NCBI GenBank assembly: GCA_035649575.1 | Contig: DASRJH010000112.1 | Location: forward strand, 1-12,305 | Length of the DNA: 12,305 bases | From: DASVAL01 sp035649575 | Lineage (GTDB): Bacteria > Planctomycetota > UBA1135 > UBA2386 | Direction of reading: 5' to 3' | Part shown: positions 1-6,735 of the stretch, piece after piece | Layout: each line of letters opens with the position of its first letter | How positions within the stretch are numbered: position 1 is the stretch's first letter | Notes under the pieces: model-generated | Database searches by the model: none | What the model saw: the letters and a program-made list of their open reading frames with translations, nothing else | Told to the model about the DNA's origin: nothing | Made by a program: the position numbers and the translations under genes

Positions 1-472
1 GTGCGGGTTTGAACGTGTCCGTTCGCGTGCCGATGCTCTGGCGATCGAGCCAGCTTGCGAGGTCGTCGCTCTGCCCGCTGCCCGGTTGCGCGGCGAGTCC
101 CGCGGGTTTGGCGACCACGAGCAGGTGTTCATCCTCGTACACGATGCGCGGCACCACAGACGTGCCGTTCCCGACAACGCGGGCGCCGCGGGCCGGTGCG
201 CCCGGAGCCGGGGATCTGCGTGGGGGCGCCGCGGCCGTCTGCAGATCGGCGGCGGGAAGGTGGAGCCGCACCGTCATGCCTGCGCACAGGCGCAGGCTGC
301 CCTCGGCCTTCTTGCCGTCGACGCGGATGTCGCCCTGGCGCAGGTGCCGGAAGATCGCAGCCAGCGGCACGTGTCGCAGCAGTTTGCGCAGGTAGCGGTC
401 CAGCCGCTGGCCTGCCTCCGCTTCCGTCAGTGCGATCTCGTGCATATGGATGCAGTGTGGCGCCGCTGGCAT
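1..472 (-). CDS. RluA-family 23S rRNA/tRNA pseudouridine synthase, N-terminal part (cut by window edge)
   Basis: Enzymes of this family convert specific uridines in rRNA or tRNA to pseudouridine. Translating the minus strand from 472 gives 157 residues open to the window edge. An S4 RNA-binding domain comes first (about residues 13-70, with AGQRLDRYL and QGDIRVDGKKAEG). After an Ala/Pro-rich linker the start of the catalytic domain follows (IVYEDEHLLVVAKPAGL). This order and these motifs match RluC/RluD-type proteins. The catalytic HRLDxxTSG motif would lie just beyond the edge and cannot be checked, so target specificity is unknown. An in-frame TGA lies six bases upstream of the ATG at 472. 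A second in-frame ATG at 445 starts closer to the S4 domain (MHEIALTEAEAGQ) and is equally possible; neither start has a clear SD. The gene is divergent from the sigma gene at 552. Confidence 0.86.
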   Translation of the reverse strand, partial: MPAAPHCIHMHEIALTEAEAGQRLDRYLRKLLRHVPLAAIFRHLRQGDIRVDGKKAEGSLRLCAGMTVRLHLPAADLQTAAAPPRRSPAPGAPARGARVVGNGTSVVPRIVYEDEHLLVVAKPAGLAAQPGSGQSDDLASWLDRQSIGTRTDTFKPA

Positions 473-480
473 CGCGGCTC

Positions 481-535
481 AAGCGCCGCGCCGGCGAGGC
501 AGCTTTCCACTTCTCGTCACGAACGAAGCGCCGCG
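481..535. repeat. 10-bp direct repeat in the divergent gap between the RluA-like and sigma genes
   Basis: AAGCGCCGCG occurs at 481-490 and again at 526-535, start to start 45 bp apart. Both copies lie in the 79-bp gap between two divergent starts, where a regulator could bind. The word is GC-rich and the genome is GC-rich, so chance is a real alternative. No convincing -35/-10 pair is visible in this gap. Confidence 0.25.
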
Positions 536-551
536 GGTAGTCTCATCCGCG

Positions 552-3119
552 ATGACGACCCCGCTGCCGCTCGAACCCGCCGAATTGCTGCACCACGACC
601 GGTGGCTGCGGGCACTCGCGCGTTCGCTCGTGTGCGGAGCGGACGTCGAGGACCTCGTGCAGGACACGTGGGCCGCGGCCTGCGCAGTCCGGCCCGATCC
701 GGTCCGGCCGCTGCGCGGCTGGCTCGCGACGGTCGTGCGGCGGCTCGCCGCGCGGTCGCACCGCTCGCGCACGCGCCGCCTCGCGCGCGAAGCGACGCTC
801 GAGCCCCCCGAAGATCTGCCGTCGACGGAAGCCACGGTCGCGGTGCTCGAGCTGCAGCGCGCGGTGTCGGCCGCGGTCGCCGCGATGCCCGAACCCTCGC
901 GCAGCACGATCCTGCTCTGCTACTACCACGAACGGCCCGCCGCCGAGGTCGCGGCGCACTTCAAGATCAGCGAGGTCGCGCTGCGCAAACGCCTCGAACG
1001 CGCGCTGCGTGAGCTGCGCTCGCGCCTGCGCGACAGTCGCGGCGCCGAGTGGCACCGTTCCCCCGCCGCGATCGCACTCGCGGGCGTGCGCCGGCTCGCA
1101 GGCTTCTCGGCCGTTCCCGGAGCGATCCTCATGCACAAGTTCGTCACGACCGCCGCCGCGGTGTTGTTGCTCGCGCTGCTCGCTGCCGGCGGCATCTGGT
1201 GGAACAGCGCTGCGACCGCCGAGGGCAGCGAGGTACCGCGCGTCGAAGCCGTTGCGACAGCAGCGTTGCCTGCGCGCGACGCAGCGCCGGCCGCCGCCGA
1301 CGCGCCCCCAACCGAGGCCACGCGCGTCCAGGTCCCCGCTGCCCCGACCGTCGAGGCGCCGCAGTGGCAGGGCACGGTCGTGGACCCCTCGGGCAAGCCG
1401 CTCGGCGGCGTGCCGCTCGTCTCGGTACAAAGGCTGCCCGAGGTGCGCAGCACCGAGGACAACAGCCTGCTCGATCGCATGCCCCCGGAGCTGCGCCACC
1501 TCACGAGCGAGCTCGCGCGCGACTCCGACGCGGTCGATCTCGCGAACGCACCGAAGGTCGGCACGGCCGCTCTGGACGGCACCTTCGCGCTCGACGCAAA
1601 GGCGTCCACGTTCCTCCTCGCGGGTCCCGGCTGGGCGACGCTGCGCGCGCCTTTGCTCGTAGCCGAACGCGCAGCCGGCATCGTCGTGGTCGCTTCGCCC
1701 GCGGTGCGGTTCGCCGGTGAAATCGTGAGCGACCTCGGCCGCCCGATCGCGGGCGTGCGCATCGAGGTCCGCATGCCGCCGCTGACCGACTTCCCGTTCG
1801 TGCTCGACCACACGCGCCCGAACCCACATCCGGTCCTCCACACGCGCGAAGACGGCACCTTCGCGCTCGAATGCCTGCCGCGCGGCACGGGCGCGATCGA
1901 GTTCCACTGCGATGGCTTCACGCCGAAGCACGTGGCCGTACCGGCGACCTCGCTCGAGCACGAACGCATCGTGCTCAGCGCCGTCGGCAAGTCGCACATG
2001 GTCGTGTCGGGACGACTGCTCGACGAACGCGAGGCGCCGATCCAGGGTGGCACGGTCGGGCTCGCCGCCGTCGTCGTGCGCACCGACCGCGAGGGCCGGT
2101 TCGAGCTCGTGTTCCCCCGGCGCGAGGATGGCCCGTTCAAGGACAGCCGCCTGTTCGCGGCATGCGTCGGTTTCCAGTCCATCGTGATCGACGACTTCGG
2201 CGTCCGGCTCGCGGACCCGAAGCTGCGCGAGGACCTGGTGCTGCGTCTGCAGGCGCCGCTCACGACGACGGGGCGCGTCGTCGACGCCGCCGGCGTGCCG
2301 CAGGTCGGCGCGCTCGTCTATCCGTGGGGCGAACCGCACGTGCTAGCCGACCGCACCGCCGACGAGCTCGGCATGCCCGAGCAGGCTCCGGTGCAGGACC
2401 TCGGGCCCAGTGTCAGGCTGTGGGCGCGCACCGACAGCAACGGCGCGTTCGAGCTGCGCGGGCTGCGCGCGCGCGACTACCAGCTGCGCGTGTGGCTCGA
2501 GCAACCGCGCGTCGGCGTCACGTGCGGCCCCGTGACCGCGGGCAGCCGCGACGTCGAGCTGCGGCTGCCCGCACAGCTCGTGCACGAACGCATCGCCGGC
2601 CAGGTCGTCGGACTCGACGGCACGCCGCTCGCCGGCGTGCGCGTCACGGCGCCGCTGCTGCGTTACAAGACACACGACGGCCTCTACAGCACGAAGGGGC
2701 CCGAGGCCACGACCGACGCAGAAGGGCGGTTCGAGCTGCGCGACGTACCGCGCACCGACGTCTGGCTCAACTACAACAGCGACGCGATCCTGCATGGGCG
2801 CGTCGAGCTCGATCCGAACCGGTTGTTCGAGCAGCGCCTCGTCGCCGAGCGGCGCTGCCACATGCGCGTGCAGGTCGACGCGGGCCGCGGCGCCAAAGCG
2901 TTCGACGTGCTCGACTCCAACGGCAAGGGAGTCAACATCAACGAAATCACCCCGAACGGGTCGTACTCGACCAACCGTTGGAAGCTCGAGGGCGGTCGCA
3001 GCGCCGTGCTCTCGGTGAGCGAGCGGGCGGCGACGATCGTGTTCCACGGCGAGAAGGGTGAAGTCGGGCGGCTCCCGCTGCGCCTCGTGCCCGGCGATGT
3101 CGCGGTGATCGTGTTCTGA
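552..3119 (+). CDS. ECF sigma factor fused to a transmembrane segment and peptidase-regulatory-like repeats
   Basis: An 855-residue protein. Residues 13-80 look like sigma-70 region 2, with DVEDLVQDTWAAA as the region 2.2 helix. Residues about 100-160 look like region 4 (ILLCYYHERPAAEVAAHF, then a helix-turn-helix). A hydrophobic segment at about 197-217 follows (VTTAAAVLLLALLAAGG), then an Ala/Pro linker to about 265. The rest holds about five beta-sandwich units resembling carboxypeptidase-regulatory domains, each opening with a GxVxDxxGxPxxGVxV-type strand (about 272, 386, 483, 570, 680). Expected topology is sigma domain in the cytoplasm and repeats outside the membrane. ECF factors with long C-terminal extensions are known in planctomycetes; direct sensing by the outer part is inference. 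The open frame runs back to 450, but the sigma homology begins at the ATG at 552 (MTTPLPLEP). No adjacent anti-sigma gene is visible; the tail may fill that role. Confidence 0.9.
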   Translation: MTTPLPLEPAELLHHDRWLRALARSLVCGADVEDLVQDTWAAACAVRPDPVRPLRGWLATVVRRLAARSHRSRTRRLAREATLEPPEDLPSTEATVAVLELQRAVSAAVAAMPEPSRSTILLCYYHERPAAEVAAHFKISEVALRKRLERALRELRSRLRDSRGAEWHRSPAAIALAGVRRLAGFSAVPGAILMHKFVTTAAAVLLLALLAAGGIWWNSAATAEGSEVPRVEAVATAALPARDAAPAAADAPPTEATRVQVPAAPTVEAPQWQGTVVDPSGKPLGGVPLVSVQRLPEVRSTEDNSLLDRMPPELRHLTSELARDSDAVDLANAPKVGTAALDGTFALDAKASTFLLAGPGWATLRAPLLVAERAAGIVVVASPAVRFAGEIVSDLGRPIAGVRIEVRMPPLTDFPFVLDHTRPNPHPVLHTREDGTFALECLPRGTGAIEFHCDGFTPKHVAVPATSLEHERIVLSAVGKSHMVVSGRLLDEREAPIQGGTVGLAAVVVRTDREGRFELVFPRREDGPFKDSRLFAACVGFQSIVIDDFGVRLADPKLREDLVLRLQAPLTTTGRVVDAAGVPQVGALVYPWGEPHVLADRTADELGMPEQAPVQDLGPSVRLWARTDSNGAFELRGLRARDYQLRVWLEQPRVGVTCGPVTAGSRDVELRLPAQLVHERIAGQVVGLDGTPLAGVRVTAPLLRYKTHDGLYSTKGPEATTDAEGRFELRDVPRTDVWLNYNSDAILHGRVELDPNRLFEQRLVAERRCHMRVQVDAGRGAKAFDVLDSNGKGVNINEITPNGSYSTNRWKLEGGRSAVLSVSERAATIVFHGEKGEVGRLPLRLVPGDVAVIVF
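1119..1133 (+). promoter_or_regulatory. Possible internal ribosome binding site and start inside the sigma fusion gene
   Basis: GGAG at 1119-1122 lies 8 bases before an in-frame ATG at 1131 (codon 194). That ATG begins exactly at the hydrophobic segment (MHKFVTTAAAVLLLALLAAG). Initiation here would give a separate exported or anchored repeat protein of about 662 residues without the sigma domain. The spacing and the match to the domain boundary are visible in the sequence; use of this start is inference. Confidence 0.3.
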
Positions 3120-3120
3120 A

Positions 3121-3133
3121 GCGGGTCTCCCGC
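3121..3133 (+). terminator. Hairpin directly after the sigma fusion stop codon
   Basis: GCGGG-TCT-CCCGC is a perfect 5-bp stem with a 3-base loop, one base after the TGA at 3117-3119. There is no T-run, so if it terminates it is not a classical intrinsic terminator; it could instead protect the 3' end. Confidence 0.35.
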
Positions 3134-3173
3134 AGCGCCGAGCGCCGCGGGCAAACCGCTCCAGGACCTTGCC

Positions 3174-3190
3174 GCGCGCCTGCGGCGCGC
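3174..3190. terminator. GC hairpin between two convergent gene ends
   Basis: GCGCGCC-TGC-GGCGCGC is a perfect 7-bp stem with a 3-base loop, in the 98-bp gap between the stop of the sigma fusion gene and the stop of the minus-strand dehydratase-like gene. It could act on either strand. There is no T-run on either side. Confidence 0.35.
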
Positions 3191-3217
3191 CGCTGCGGTT
3201 CTGAACCGGGTCGCAAC

Positions 3218-3601
3218 TCATGTGGCCGTCCTGACTGGCCCGAGCCGCAGCTTGAAGGCCGCGACGCGCGTGGCCTGTTCCGAGCATTCACCTTCGACTT
3301 CGAGCGACGGCACCTGTCCGCGCACCCGAGCCGACAACGACACCGCGGTGTCGGGCAGCACGGGTTTGAAGAAGCGGAGGTCGGTCGCTGCTTCGATCCC
3401 GAACGGCCGATCGTAGGCACGTTCGCAAGCCAGGCACACGGCCTGCAGCAGCAGCACGCCGGGCACCAGCGGCGCGCCCGGGAAGTGGCCCGCGAGCACC
3501 GGGTGTGCCGACAACACGCGGAACCGGGCACGCAGTTCGAAGTGCCCCGCGGATTCGACGAGTTCGACGGCATTGAGCTCGATCGCGGCGTCTGCAGGCA
3601 T
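3218..3601 (-). CDS. Hotdog-fold 3-hydroxyacyl-ACP dehydratase-like protein (FabZ/ApeI type), keeps the catalytic His
   Basis: A 127-residue protein, about the usual size of a single hotdog domain. Residues 38-48 carry the FabZ-type motif GHFPGAPLVPG, with His39 at the catalytic position, followed by a long hydrophobic helix (VLLLQAVCLACE). FabZ enzymes have a catalytic Glu 14 residues after the His; here that position is Gln53. The family normally dehydrates 3-hydroxyacyl chains on acyl carrier protein, with the active site built from His of one subunit and Glu/Asp of its partner. The start is the ATG at 3601 (MPADAAIELN), just before the homology; an in-frame GTG two codons upstream is possible. 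The open frame extending to 4318 is spurious upstream of this point because it overlaps the divergent gene. The neighbour at 3674 encodes a second hotdog protein with the complementary residue. The Gln could alternatively mean altered or lost activity. Confidence 0.85.
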   Translation of the reverse strand: MPADAAIELNAVELVESAGHFELRARFRVLSAHPVLAGHFPGAPLVPGVLLLQAVCLACERAYDRPFGIEAATDLRFFKPVLPDTAVSLSARVRGQVPSLEVEGECSEQATRVAAFKLRLGPVRTAT

Positions 3602-3673
3602 CGGCACATCGTGCCGGCCGAGCGGCCGCGACGCACGCTTGCCGTGGCCGTGCCCTCTTGGTCCGATGCACCG

Positions 3674-4105
3674 ATGCGATTCCCCGTGGACGCCGGCATC
3701 CTCGAGGTGGTGCCGCATCGCGCGCCGATCCTGCGCCTGCACCGGATCGTCGCGGCCGACGCGAGTGGTGCGACCGTCGCCGGCAGCGAGCCGGAGGGTC
3801 CAGGAGCTTTGCCGTGGGAGCTCGGCGCGATCGAAGGGCTGGCGCAGAGTGCAGCGGTGCTGCTCGGCAGGGCGCTCGGACGAGCCCTGCCGGCCGAAGC
3901 CGGCCTCCCCGGCCCGCGCGGCATGCTCGTGGCGGTGAAGCGGTTTTCGATCGAGGCTCACCCACCGCGCGGCGCCGAGATCATCTACCACGTGCAGCTG
4001 ATGCGGCGACTGGGACCGACGGCCATGCTCGCGGGCCACGCCGAGTGTGATGGCGTGCGCCTCGCGCGTGGCGACATCACGTTGTGGACCGCACCAAGAG
4101 ACTGA
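3674..4105 (+). CDS. Hotdog-fold dehydratase-like protein (ApeP type), keeps the helix Glu but lacks the His motif
   Basis: A 143-residue protein. It begins with a VPHRAPILRLHRIV segment (residues 13-26), as in FabZ/ApeP proteins (PHRxPxLxxDRVV). It continues with WELGAIEGLAQSAAVLLGRA (48-67), which aligns with the FabZ catalytic-Glu helix (EaMAQ); Glu54 is the matching residue. The HFPGxPxxPG loop is absent, with Pro/Gly-rich sequence in its place. ApeP-family proteins act with a second hotdog subunit in aryl polyene and related acyl chain synthesis. No other polyene genes are visible here, so the pathway is unknown. The start is the ATG at 3674 (MRFPVDAGILEV); upstream in-frame codons overlap the minus-strand dehydratase-like gene and look noncoding, although a GTG at 3650 is possible. 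No clear SD. The gene is head to head with its partner, 72 bp apart. Confidence 0.82.
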   Translation: MRFPVDAGILEVVPHRAPILRLHRIVAADASGATVAGSEPEGPGALPWELGAIEGLAQSAAVLLGRALGRALPAEAGLPGPRGMLVAVKRFSIEAHPPRGAEIIYHVQLMRRLGPTAMLAGHAECDGVRLARGDITLWTAPRD

Positions 4106-4106
4106 T

Positions 4107-4149
4107 GGGCTGCGTGGAGCGACCTGATCTGACGCTGCAGCCCCTCTTT
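4107..4149 (+). terminator. Terminator-like stem after the ApeP-type gene
   Basis: GGGCTGC at 4107-4113 pairs perfectly with GCAGCCC at 4137-4143, and is followed by the pyrimidine tract CTCTTTC. The 23-base loop is large and the T-run is short, so this is a moderate candidate. It starts two bases after the stop codon. Confidence 0.4.
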
Positions 4150-4263
4150 CGACGCGGCAGCGGTCATTGTGATTCGGCAGGTATTCAACTGCATGGACCA
4201 GGCCCGACCGGGGCACATGACCAACACACGCGAAGTCGTGGCGTGAGCGGACAAGCAGGGCGT

Positions 4264-4302
4264 CGATGCAACCGCGAGCGGAATCGGTGCACTGATGCAT
4301 CG
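4264..4302. promoter_or_regulatory. Cluster of three CGRTGCA sites upstream of a promoter, possible operator
   Basis: CGATGCA at 4264-4270 is followed 21 bp later by CGGTGCA at 4285-4291 and then by the inverted copy TGCATCG at 4296-4302. The last two form an inverted repeat with a CTGA spacer (7 bp, one G:T pair). The 21-bp and 11-bp start-to-start spacings are close to two and one helical turns, as in regulator binding sites. The cluster ends 17 bp before the candidate -35 box at 4320. CGATGC words also occur elsewhere in the window, including near 3664, so chance is not excluded. The second pair could also form an RNA hairpin. Confidence 0.35.
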
Positions 4303-4319
4303 GCGAGCCCGCGCGCATC

Positions 4320-4348
4320 CTGACAGTCCGGCGCGGGCCGTCTACAGT
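4320..4348 (+). promoter_or_regulatory. Sigma-70-like promoter for the NxxGxxAF repeat protein, near-leaderless
   Basis: CTGACA at 4320-4325 (5 of 6 to TTGACA), a 17-bp spacer, then TACAGT at 4343-4348 (4 of 6 to TATAAT). Only nine bases separate the -10 box from the ATG at 4358, so transcription would begin within a few bases of the start codon and leave no room for an SD. The boxes and spacing are seen directly; promoter activity is inferred. Confidence 0.45.
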
Positions 4349-4357
4349 CTGTGCACC

Positions 4358-6103
4358 ATGCTCGCCCGCACGCTCCCCGTTCTCGTCCTGGCGACGGCGA
4401 TCGCCGCGCAGGGTTCACCGTTCGTGCGCCTCCACGACACCGTCGTCCGTCGCGTTGCAATGACCGCCCCGACCACGGGAGTCCCGACGCCGGCGTCGCT
4501 CGTCAGCGGTGTCACGGTCTGCGCGACGCTGCCCGTCGCCTGGCATTCGCAGACCGTGCCCGGCGGCGGCACGCTGAGTCCGATCGCGCCGGGCAATCCG
4601 GCGTGCGTCAACCGCCCCGGCGCGTTCGCGTTCGTGGCGAGCGTGAACGGCAACCCGCGCAACCAGGGGATCTTCGTCGTCGACGCGCTCGGCCTGCGCG
4701 CGATCGCGATGGGCTGCGGTCAGGGCGGCGGCTCCGGCATGCATGGCACCTGCGGCGACCCCGCTCCGGGCGGCGGCACGTTCGCGGGCTTCTTCGGCGG
4801 CACGGTGTTCGCGCCGCCGATCAACGACGCAGGCGACGTGCTGTTCTTCGCCGACGTCGTGAACGGCCCGACGACGCGCGGGCTGTTCCTCTATCTCGCG
4901 GCAGCGGCGACGATCATCAAGGTCGCTGGCGTCGGCGATCCCTCGCCGCTCGGCGGCACGTTCGACAAGATCGGCCCCGGCTCCATGAACAACCACCGCG
5001 CCGTCGCCTTCCTTGCGTCGCCGCCCGGCACGACGAACTCGAACCTGTTCCTGTGGCAGGGCGGCATCATCACGACGATCGCCGCGGCCGGCAACCCGGC
5101 GCCGGGCGGTGGCACGATCGCGCTGCTCGGCACCGAAGCGTTCGGTTACCAGGACGGCACCTGGATCCCGTCGGGCCCGGTGCCCGCGATCAACGACTGC
5201 GGCCAGATCGCGTTTCGCGCGATCGTCAACGGCGGCATCACGACCCGCGGCGTCGTGGTGCGCACGAACGGTGTCGACACGTGGTTCCTGCGCGCCGGCG
5301 ATCCGACGCCAGCGGGCGGCACGTACACGGACTTCCAGGCTGCCGTGCTGAACGGCAGCGGCCAGATCGCAGTGCTCGCCGACTTCACAGCGGGCACGCC
5401 GAACACGGGCTGGTTCGCGGGCTCGCCGGGCAGCTTCCGCAAGGCGCTCGCGTTCTTCGACCCGGTCGACGGCGGCCAGTGCCTCGGCCTCGCCTACTCG
5501 CGCAACCCGATGACGCCACTCGACGACGAAGGCAACCTCGTGCTCTGGTGCGATCTCTCGAGCGCCAGCGGCCAGGACCGCCTCGTCGTCAGCTCGCCGA
5601 ACGGGTCGCTGACCGTGTTGGCGCGCCGCGGCGACGTGACGCCGCTCGGCGGCATCTACACCGGCATGAACGCGTGGCCGTCGCTGTCGAGCACGGGGCA
5701 CGCGACCCTGTCGGCCTACACGCCCGGCGCACCGGGCATCTTCAACGCTCACTTCGCGAGTGTGCTGTGCGGACCCGCGATCGCTGCGAGCCCATGCACG
5801 CCGATCGGCGGCACGGTGCGCATCGACGACTACGGACCCCTCGGCGGCGTCTACGTGATGGCGGCGTCGACCGTCGCGACGAGCATCCCTCTGCCGTTCT
5901 GGGGCACTCTGCTGATCGGCCCGAACCCGATCGTCATCCTCGCCGGTCCGATCTTCTACCCGGGCAGTGCCGGCCCGAGCACGACGCTGCTGCCTATCCC
6001 GCCGGACCCGCTGTTGCAGGGCCAGTCCCTGCACTTCCAGACGCTGGCCTTCGGGTCGCCGACCGACCTGTTGACGAACCGGGCGTCCACGCGGCTGCAG
6101 TGA
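4358..6103 (+). CDS. Secreted NxxGxxAF tandem-repeat protein with a planctomycete-type C-terminal domain
   Basis: A 581-residue exported protein of unknown function. Residues 1-17 are a typical signal peptide (MLARTLPVLVLATAIAA) with probable cleavage before QGSP. The body has about seven repeats whose core resembles NxxGxxAFxA, near residues 83, 152, 208, 275, 329, 387 and 442; the clearest are INDAGDVLFFADVVNG and INDCGQIAFRAIVNG. Between them recurs a loop of the form GDPxPxGGTYxxF (for example GDPTPAGGTYTDF and GDVTPLGGIYTGM). This matches the family named for its NxxGxxAF tandem repeats, probably a beta-propeller or beta-rich extracellular fold. The last 75 or so residues, ending QGQSLHFQTLAFGSPTDLL then TNRASTRLQ, resemble the C-terminal domain common on planctomycete secreted proteins. 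The start at 4358 is chosen because the signal peptide begins there; the frame is open to 4295. The sigma gene at 6157 follows after 53 bp and may be co-transcribed. Confidence 0.88.
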   Translation: MLARTLPVLVLATAIAAQGSPFVRLHDTVVRRVAMTAPTTGVPTPASLVSGVTVCATLPVAWHSQTVPGGGTLSPIAPGNPACVNRPGAFAFVASVNGNPRNQGIFVVDALGLRAIAMGCGQGGGSGMHGTCGDPAPGGGTFAGFFGGTVFAPPINDAGDVLFFADVVNGPTTRGLFLYLAAAATIIKVAGVGDPSPLGGTFDKIGPGSMNNHRAVAFLASPPGTTNSNLFLWQGGIITTIAAAGNPAPGGGTIALLGTEAFGYQDGTWIPSGPVPAINDCGQIAFRAIVNGGITTRGVVVRTNGVDTWFLRAGDPTPAGGTYTDFQAAVLNGSGQIAVLADFTAGTPNTGWFAGSPGSFRKALAFFDPVDGGQCLGLAYSRNPMTPLDDEGNLVLWCDLSSASGQDRLVVSSPNGSLTVLARRGDVTPLGGIYTGMNAWPSLSSTGHATLSAYTPGAPGIFNAHFASVLCGPAIAASPCTPIGGTVRIDDYGPLGGVYVMAASTVATSIPLPFWGTLLIGPNPIVILAGPIFYPGSAGPSTTLLPIPPDPLLQGQSLHFQTLAFGSPTDLLTNRASTRLQ

Positions 6104-6143
6104 ACGAATCGACGCCACGGTCGGCCGCTGTCAGAAACGGGTC

Positions 6144-6147
6144 GGAG
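6144..6147 (+). promoter_or_regulatory. Ribosome binding site that sets the start of the second ECF sigma factor
   Basis: GGAG lies 9 bases before the ATG at 6157. A second in-frame ATG at 6166 would be 18 bases away, too far for this site, so 6157 is preferred. Confidence 0.5.
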
Positions 6148-6156
6148 CCGTGTCCA

Positions 6157-6735
6157 ATGGCGTGCATGCATTTCGCGACCTTGCTGGCCTCGCTCGATGC
6201 CAAGGCTGGGCGCGCCGTTCCGGCGGCGCCCGCGAACGAGGTGGCGCTGTGCGCCGAAGCCCCGCGGCTGCGGCGGCTCGTGCACCGGCTGCTGGGCTGG
6301 CCCGGCACGACCGAGGTCGACGATGTCGTGCAAGAAGTGCTGCTCGCGGCCTGGCGGCACCGGCAGACGTTCCGCGGCGAAGCGAGTCTCGGCACGTGGC
6401 TGACCCGCATCGCCATCCGCAAGGCGCAGAACCACGTGCGGGCCGCCACCGTGCGGCGCCGGCTGTTCGGTTGGTGGTTGCCGAGCGCCGCGGATGAGCC
6501 GGCCGCGCCTGCGCTCGCCGACGACGTCCATGCCGCACAGCTCGATCGCACGCAACGGGCGATGCATCGACTGGCCCAGAAGGACCGCGAAGTGCTCGTG
6601 CTGCGCTACCTCGAACAGCGCGACATGGCGCAGATCGCCGACGCGCTGGGCTGTTCCCGCGCCGCGGTCGATGCGCGGCTCACGCGCGCGAGGCAACGGC
6701 TGCGCGCCGAGCTCGGACTCGAGGAACGGGCATGA
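6157..6735 (+). CDS. ECF-type RNA polymerase sigma-70 factor
   Basis: A 192-residue protein, the normal length for an ECF sigma factor, which directs RNA polymerase to a dedicated set of promoters. Region 2 spans about residues 36-100 (EVDDVVQEVLLAAWRH as the core-binding helix, then TFRGEASLGTWLTRIAIRKA, the typical region 2.3-2.4 signature). Region 4 spans about 126-188 (LAQKDREVLVLRYLEQRDMA, then a helix-turn-helix around IADALGCSRAAVDARLTRAR). Its TGA overlaps the ATG of the next gene (ATGA at 6732-6735), so it is translationally coupled to the membrane protein that follows, the usual sigma/anti-sigma arrangement. Unlike the sigma protein at 552 it has no C-terminal extension. The open frame running back to 4351 is an accident of high GC through the repeat-protein gene. 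Confidence 0.92.
   Translation: MACMHFATLLASLDAKAGRAVPAAPANEVALCAEAPRLRRLVHRLLGWPGTTEVDDVVQEVLLAAWRHRQTFRGEASLGTWLTRIAIRKAQNHVRAATVRRRLFGWWLPSAADEPAAPALADDVHAAQLDRTQRAMHRLAQKDREVLVLRYLEQRDMAQIADALGCSRAAVDARLTRARQRLRAELGLEERA

Noticed and set aside
543..2339. A 598-codon minus-strand open frame opposite the sigma fusion
   Set aside because: Composition is Arg/Asp/His-rich, as expected from the antisense of a GC-rich gene, and no domain is recognisable, whereas the plus strand shows sigma and beta-repeat domains.
3602..4318. N-terminal extension of the minus-strand dehydratase-like protein (366 codons in total)
   Set aside because: The extra part has no homology and lies opposite the ApeP-type gene, whose reading frame is clearly coding. 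The hotdog domain starts near 3601.
4084..4323. Small open frames in the gap after the ApeP-type gene (for example 79 codons from 4084, and 89 codons on the minus strand from 4254)
   Set aside because: No SD, low-complexity or basic sequence, and overlap with a terminator-like stem and promoter. The gap looks regulatory.
4351..6735. A 794-codon open frame covering the repeat protein and the second sigma factor
   Set aside because: Upstream of 6157 its translation is Arg-rich low-complexity shadow of the NxxGxxAF gene, which has a signal peptide and clear repeats in another frame. Only the sigma part is real.
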